Shown here: piece by piece, positions 5,985-8,278 of the stretch
Layout: each line of letters opens with the position of its first letter
Position numbering within the stretch: the first letter of the stretch is position 1
DNA from: a bacterium
Lineage (GTDB): Bacteria; RBG-13-66-14
Reading direction: 5' to 3'
Assembly (NCBI GenBank): GCA_035528375.1
Contig: DATKYS010000095.1
Span: 1 to 8,278, forward strand
Length of the DNA stretch: 8,278 bases
Position numbers and translations under genes: made by a program
Notes under the pieces: model-generated
What the model was told of the DNA's origin: nothing
Database searches by the model: none
What the model saw: the letters and a program-made list of their open reading frames with translations, nothing else

Positions 5985-6013
5985 TTGACACCCCCCGAAG
6001 CGGGCCCTATAAT
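5985..6013 (+). promoter_or_regulatory. Perfect consensus sigma70 promoter for panD
   Basis: TTGACA (5985-5990), exactly 17 bases, TATAAT (6008-6013). The predicted start is near 6020, at the base of a short hairpin GGGCG/CGCCC (6019-6023 with 6027-6031). The leader of about 43 bases ends in AAGGAG (6048-6053), nine bases from the ATG. The divergent SDR promoter probably shares this 100-bp gap, but I see no convincing leftward hexamer pair. Confidence 0.9.
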
Positions 6014-6062
6014 GCCCTGGGCGACACGCCCGAGGCGTTTTCATTTTAAGGAGACCGGACCG

Positions 6063-6428
6063 ATGGCGCTCTATCGCATGGTCGGCGGAAAAATTCACCG
6101 CGCCACGGTGACCGAAACGGAGCTGGACTACGAGGGCTCGATATCCATTGACCCGGAGCTCTACGAGCGGGCGGGTTTTCGGCCCGGCGAGCTCTTGCAG
6201 GTTTACAACCTGGCCAACGGCGCCCGCTTCGAGACGTACCTGATTGACGCGCCGCGCGGCTCGGGGATGATCGGCGTCCGTGGCGCCGCAGCCCACCTGG
6301 CCGACCTCGGCGACAAGCTCATCATCGTCAACGTCCTCATGCTGGATTCCTCCGAGCTCGAAGGCCACCGGTTCCGTGTGGTCCGGGTGGACGAGCGCAA
6401 CCGCCCGGTGGAGGATACCAAAGCCTGA
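6063..6428 (+). CDS. panD: Aspartate 1-decarboxylase (pyruvoyl-dependent)
   Basis: Makes beta-alanine from L-aspartate for pantothenate and coenzyme A synthesis. The 121-residue proenzyme is of normal length and self-cleaves at Gly25-Ser26 (in LDYEGSISID), turning Ser26 into the pyruvoyl cofactor. Active-site residues are recognisable by the E. coli pattern: Lys10 (K9), His12 (H11), Arg55 (R54), Thr58 (T57) and Tyr59 (Y58). The C-terminal half has GAAAHLADLGDKLIIVNVLMLD and the RVVRVDERNRP tail typical of the family. One departure stands out: the usual NGAA motif reads RGAA here, with Arg73 at the position of E. coli Asn72 (codon CGT). The gene has a consensus promoter and strong ribosome site, so high expression is expected. 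A hairpin with a T-tract follows its stop; no other pan genes are in the window. Confidence 0.97.
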   Translation: MALYRMVGGKIHRATVTETELDYEGSISIDPELYERAGFRPGELLQVYNLANGARFETYLIDAPRGSGMIGVRGAAAHLADLGDKLIIVNVLMLDSSELEGHRFRVVRVDERNRPVEDTKA

Positions 6429-6450
6429 CCCGCCGCGCCAGCGGGAGCGT

Positions 6451-6474
6451 GGCGGGGCCCGACCCCGCCTTTTT
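6451..6474 (+). terminator. Intrinsic terminator or attenuator between panD and the phosphatase
   Basis: GGCGGGG pairs with CCCCGCC across a CCCGA loop, followed by five Ts. It starts 22 bases after the panD stop and ends one base before the phosphatase ATG. It may end panD transcripts while letting some read through into the phosphatase. Confidence 0.65.
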
Positions 6475-6475
6475 G

Positions 6476-6964
6476 ATGAGGAATCCGACGGACATCCACC
6501 CCGACCTGCCCGACCTGACCTGGATCATCCCCGGTGAGCTGGCGGCCATGTCGCGGCCCGGGTCGGGCGTGGGGCTGGCCCGCGAGCTCCGGGCGCTCCG
6601 CGAGCTGGGCATCCGGCGGATTCTCACCCTCGCCGAGCACCCCCTCGGGGTGGGCCTGGGCCGCCTCCCCTTCTCAAAGCTCCACCACCTGCCCATCGAG
6701 GACTTCACCGCCCCGCCCCAGGGGGTCCTGGACTGGGCGGTGGAGCTGATTGACGAAGCCCGCCGCGCCGGCGAGCCGATCCTGGTCCACTGCTACATGG
6801 GCCTGGGGCGGACCGGGATGGTCCTCGCCTGCTATTTCGTCCACCGGGGGCGCACCGCCGAGGAGGCCATCGAGCACGTCCGTAGCCTGCGGCCGGGCTC
6901 CGTGGAAAGCCCCGTGCAGGTGGAGTCGGTGTTCGAGTTCTGGTCCCGCCGCGGCGGGAAGTGA
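6476..6964 (+). CDS. Dual-specificity / tyrosine-type protein phosphatase
   Basis: A 162-residue cytoplasmic protein with the cysteine-phosphatase signature HCYMGLGRTG: nucleophile Cys106 and phosphate-binding Arg112 in HCx5RT. The general acid is Asp76 in LPIEDFTAPP, followed by a helix (GVLDWAVELIDEARRAGEP) leading to the P-loop. The N-terminal WIIPGELAAMSRP and the LRPGSVESPVQ segment after the P-loop are typical of compact DUSP23-like and archaeal PTP-type phosphatases. The substrate may be a phosphoprotein or a small phosphorylated molecule. I prefer the ATG at 6476, because the conserved WIIPG lies close to the start in relatives. The in-frame GTG at 6449 would add nine residues spanning the terminator hairpin and has only a badly spaced GGGAG. 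Neither start has a good Shine-Dalgarno. It follows panD on the same strand, but co-transcription is uncertain because of the hairpin. Confidence 0.88.
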   Translation: MRNPTDIHPDLPDLTWIIPGELAAMSRPGSGVGLARELRALRELGIRRILTLAEHPLGVGLGRLPFSKLHHLPIEDFTAPPQGVLDWAVELIDEARRAGEPILVHCYMGLGRTGMVLACYFVHRGRTAEEAIEHVRSLRPGSVESPVQVESVFEFWSRRGGK

Positions 6965-6998
6965 ACGGCGGCCCATCAGAGCATCGTGAGATTGACCC

Positions 6999-7025
6999 GT
7001 AGGGGCGACCGTCCACGGTCGCCCG
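6999..7025 (+). repeat. Palindrome, type A (copy 2 of 4)
   Basis: Identical 27-bp copy with a TCCA loop, 34 bases after the phosphatase stop. It is followed by TCGGTG, not by a T-tract, so it is a weak terminator candidate for the phosphatase. Confidence 0.85.
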
Positions 7026-7039
7026 TCGGTGTAAAACTC

Positions 7040-7065
7040 GTAGGGGCCGACATGCGGTCGGCCCG
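7040..7065 (+). repeat. Palindrome, type C (copy 1 of 2)
   Basis: GTAGGGGCCGAC, ATGCG, GTCGGCCCG: 8-bp stem GGGCCGAC/GTCGGCCC. Identical over 26 bp to 8139-8164. No T-tract follows. Confidence 0.85.
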
Positions 7066-7091
7066 CGGTCAAGGTGAGGGCTGCATTATAT

Positions 7092-7130
7092 CCCCTCTCC
7101 CTTCTAGGGAGAGGGTTAGGGTGAGGGTCG
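7092..7130 (-). repeat. C-rich hairpin module (F copy 5)
   Basis: Read leftward it is CCCTCACCCTAACCCTCTCC followed by CTAGAAGGGAGAGGGG, a stem-loop of the same family as 229-297 but without the TAAGGTGG lead. It lies 30 bases from the next copy in the same orientation. Confidence 0.75.
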
Positions 7131-7158
7131 GGGTTGGGAGCGTGAAAGCGGCGACCCA

Positions 7159-7214
7159 CGGCCCCCCTCTCCCTCCGGGAGAGGGGATGGGGGTGAGGGC
7201 CACCTTATAAAAAA
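7159..7214 (-). repeat. C-rich hairpin module (F copy 6), partner of 223-278
   Basis: Exact 56-bp reverse complement of 223-278, including six Ts, ATAAGGTGG and the CCCTCTCCC hairpin. Its T-tract (7214-7209 read leftward) directly follows the type D palindrome at 7270-7215, copying the palindrome, T-tract, F-module order seen at 183-297. Confidence 0.9.
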
Positions 7215-7270
7215 CGCGGCGGGAAAGGATTTGCTTCGCATAGCTCGCTTCGCTCGGTTCCCCGCCCTAC
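7215..7270 (-). repeat. Type D palindrome with enlarged loop
   Basis: Read leftward, GTAGGGCGGGGA opens and TCCCGCCGCG closes, enclosing about 34 bases with two GCGAAGC blocks (seen on the plus strand as GCTTCGC at 7233-7239 and 7246-7252). The other type D copies have only about six bases in this place. A T6 tract and F module follow in the leftward direction. Confidence 0.7.
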
Positions 7271-7299
7271 ATTTCAACGCACGGCGGTAAATCAATACA

Positions 7300-7327
7300 G
7301 CGGGCGGGTGTGGACACCCGCCCCTAC
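7300..7327 (-). repeat. Palindrome, type E (copy 2 of 2)
   Basis: The reverse complement is identical over 28 bp to 4503-4530 (GTAGGGGCGGGTG, TCCA, CACCCGCCCGC). It has no T-tract in its own orientation. Confidence 0.85.
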
Positions 7328-7350
7328 GTCACGAATCGTTGCCGTTATCC

Positions 7351-7383
7351 GTAGGGGCGACCGTCCACGGTCGCCCGTTTTTT
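7351..7383 (+). repeat. Palindrome, type A (copy 3 of 4) with T-tract
   Basis: Identical 27-bp palindrome followed by TTTTTT (7378-7383), so it has intrinsic-terminator form for rightward transcription. The nearest rightward gene ends at 6964. It may act as a distal terminator that keeps rightward transcripts from running antisense into the ABC gene. Confidence 0.8.
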
Positions 7384-7425
7384 CCCAATCGGCGCCGGTC
7401 CCCCGCCAAGAGCTAAAACGCGGGT

Positions 7426-8121
7426 TTAAAGCCCTATAACCCTCTCCGCCACGCCCCCGAACGCCCCCCTCCCCGGGTCGGCCACGACCACCAACCGCGC
7501 CGACGCCTCCCCCGCCAGCCAGACGACGAGCCTCCCGCGCTCGTTCGGACCCAGCCCCGCCAGGGGGTCGTCCACGAGGAGCGCCGCCGGCTCCAGCGCC
7601 GCCCGCGCCCCCAGGGCCAGCCCCAGCCTCCGCCAGCGGTCCATGCCGGCGAGGGGCGCGTCGTCGGTGATTTTTCCGATCAACGGCTCGGCCCGCGCCA
7701 GCGCCTCCTCCCCCAACTCCCCCGCCCGCTCGGCCAGGTGCCACAGCGCCGGGTTCTGGCCCAGGTAGAGGTTTTTGGCAAAGGCCCGCCGCCGCTTCCG
7801 TCCGGCCAATCGCCAGGGCTCCGATCCGTCCACGGTAATCCGTCCCGCGTCGGGCCGCAGTGCGCCGGAGAGCATAAGGAGGAGGCTCGACTTCCCGGCG
7901 CCGGGACCGCCGGTGACCGTGACGAGCCCCCGGCGCGGCATCTCCAGGCCCAGGTCCCGGAAGACCTCGACCCGTTTTTGGCGGACGAAGGGTCCGCCCA
8001 GGCCGACCGGTCGGCTGAGGCAGACGCCCTCGAGGGCGATGAAGGCGGCGCTGGGGCTGGGTTGGGGCATTTTGGAAACGTGCGTCCGGTTGATTTTAAC
8101 AGAAGGCCGACGGCGGTTCAT
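7426..8121 (-). CDS. Degenerate ABC-type ATPase
   Basis: A 231-residue single ABC nucleotide-binding domain without membrane segments. Walker A is intact (GGPGAGKSS, 71-79, Lys77), the Q-loop is LGQNPALW (Gln122) and Walker B is ALLVDDP (180-186). Three catalytic signatures are altered: the LSGGQ motif reads LAGMD (157-161), the residue after the Walker B Asp is Asp185 instead of Glu, and the H-loop position in VVVADP (211-216) has Ala214 for His. Overall order and spacing match LolD/MacB-like export ATPases, where such a domain pairs with a permease, but no permease is visible and the upstream neighbour lies outside the window. The start at 8121 has GGAG ten bases ahead; an alternative ATG at 8070 removes 17 unconserved residues, lacks a Shine-Dalgarno, and has an extended -10-like TGTTAAAAT just upstream. 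It could bind ATP with weak hydrolysis, or be decaying. Confidence 0.83.
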   Translation of the reverse strand: MNRRRPSVKINRTHVSKMPQPSPSAAFIALEGVCLSRPVGLGGPFVRQKRVEVFRDLGLEMPRRGLVTVTGGPGAGKSSLLLMLSGALRPDAGRITVDGSEPWRLAGRKRRRAFAKNLYLGQNPALWHLAERAGELGEEALARAEPLIGKITDDAPLAGMDRWRRLGLALGARAALEPAALLVDDPLAGLGPNERGRLVVWLAGEASARLVVVADPGRGAFGGVAERVIGL

Positions 8122-8138
8122 ACCGGCGGTGCTCCGAC

Positions 8139-8168
8139 GTAGGGGCCGACATGCGGTCGGCCCGTTTT
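8139..8168 (+). repeat. Palindrome, type C (copy 2 of 2) with short T-tract
   Basis: Identical 26 bp to 7040-7065, here followed by TTTT. It lies 17 bases upstream of the ABC gene's first ATG, so a leftward promoter for that gene would have to lie within or beyond it. It continues into an F module at 8170. Confidence 0.8.
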
Positions 8169-8169
8169 A

Positions 8170-8213
8170 TCAAAGGCAGCCCTCACCCTAGCCCTCTCCC
8201 ACGGGGAGAGGGG
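8170..8213 (+). repeat. C-rich hairpin module (F copy 7)
   Basis: TCAAAGGCAGCCCTCACCC, TAGCCCTCTCCC, loop, GGGGAGAGGGG. The lead differs from TAAGGTGGCC but holds the same place between the T-tract of a palindrome and the CCCTCTCCC hairpin. Confidence 0.75.
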
Positions 8214-8218
8214 ACACG

Positions 8219-8245
8219 CGGGCGACCGTGGACGGTCGCCCCTAC
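8219..8245 (-). repeat. Palindrome, type A (copy 4 of 4)
   Basis: 27-bp copy identical to 4446-4472 and oriented the same way. It lies five bases after the F module ending at 8213. Confidence 0.85.
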
Positions 8246-8267
8246 GGGACATCGCGCGGTTCGTAAC

Positions 8268-8278
8268 GTAGGGCGGGG
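8268..8278 (+). repeat. Truncated type D palindrome at the window edge
   Basis: GTAGGGCGGGG is the left arm shared with 4543-4568; the rest lies beyond the window. Confidence 0.5.

Larger units (their letters stand above)
6965..7425. other. Gene-free repeat cluster between the phosphatase and ABC genes
   Basis: No gene is supported here. Seven repeat elements fill most of it: two palindromes of type A, one each of types C, D and E, and two C-rich hairpin modules. The phosphatase and the ABC gene both end into this region, from opposite sides. The only palindrome with a T-tract in rightward orientation is at 7351-7383. Confidence 0.75.

Noticed and set aside
5206-5988. 260-codon plus-strand open frame antisense to the SDR
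   Set aside because: The SDR motifs (TGxxxGIG, NNAG, YxxxK) on the minus strand are decisive; the plus frame is His/Arg/Gly-rich with no motif.
5961-5991. Upstream GTG start at 5991 for the SDR
   Set aside because: It overlaps the panD -35 hexamer and adds ten unconserved residues, while the ATG at 5961 has a well-placed GGGAGG.
6965-7425. A tRNA or other structured RNA gene in the repeat cluster
   Set aside because: I looked for a cloverleaf (GGTTCRA-type T arm, anticodon stem) and found only the repeat hairpins.

Overview
This 8.3 kb window is from a GC-rich bacterial genome. It carries eight protein genes and no RNA genes, tRNAs or CRISPR arrays that I could find. The genes are housekeeping or small-metabolism types: queuosine tRNA modification, pantothenate/beta-alanine synthesis, a YchN-like sulfur-relay-fold protein and a short-chain dehydrogenase. 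With them are a secreted CsgG/FlgO-like plus von Willebrand A protein and a degenerate ABC ATPase. The genomic style (high GC, small scattered operons, gaps packed with short GC-rich palindromes) fits an uncultivated candidate-phylum bacterium, for example a Coatesbacteria-like lineage. That placement is a low-confidence inference, because no taxonomic marker is present.

Layout: 1-325 is gene-free and full of repeats. On the minus strand, tgt (2283 to 1051) and a GNAT acetyltransferase (1048 to 326) form a two-gene unit with a 2-base gap, read from a sigma70-type promoter at 2346-2374. Divergently, the secreted CsgG-like/vWA protein (2463-4253) has its own promoter and ends in a clear intrinsic terminator (4283-4311). 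Positions 4312-4640 hold a dense repeat cluster. A YchN/DsrE-like protein (4708-5079) converges on an SDR oxidoreductase (5961 to 5083) with only 3 bases between stop codons. Divergent from the SDR is panD (6063-6428), driven by a perfect consensus TTGACA-17-TATAAT promoter. It is followed by a hairpin-plus-T-tract and then a dual-specificity-type phosphatase (6476-6964). Positions 6965-7425 form another repeat cluster. A lone ABC-type ATPase (8121 to 7426) is followed by more repeats up to the window edge.

The most striking feature is the intergenic repeat system. Short palindromes share the edges GTAGGGGC...GCCC(G), but their stem cores differ and the changes are matched on both arms. Several are followed by a T-tract and then by a second, fixed C-rich module (TAAGGTGGCCCTCACCC plus a CCCTCTCCC/GGGAGAGGG hairpin). 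The same two-part architecture recurs with different palindromes plugged into the first slot, which suggests a modular, terminator-like or REP/MITE-like element family. No transposase or RAYT gene lies in the window.

Protein-level oddities are an insertion of about 40 residues in Tgt next to the active-site loop, an Asn-to-Arg change in a conserved PanD active-site-region motif, an ABC ATPase lacking three canonical catalytic signatures, and the CsgG-like plus MIDAS vWA domain combination.
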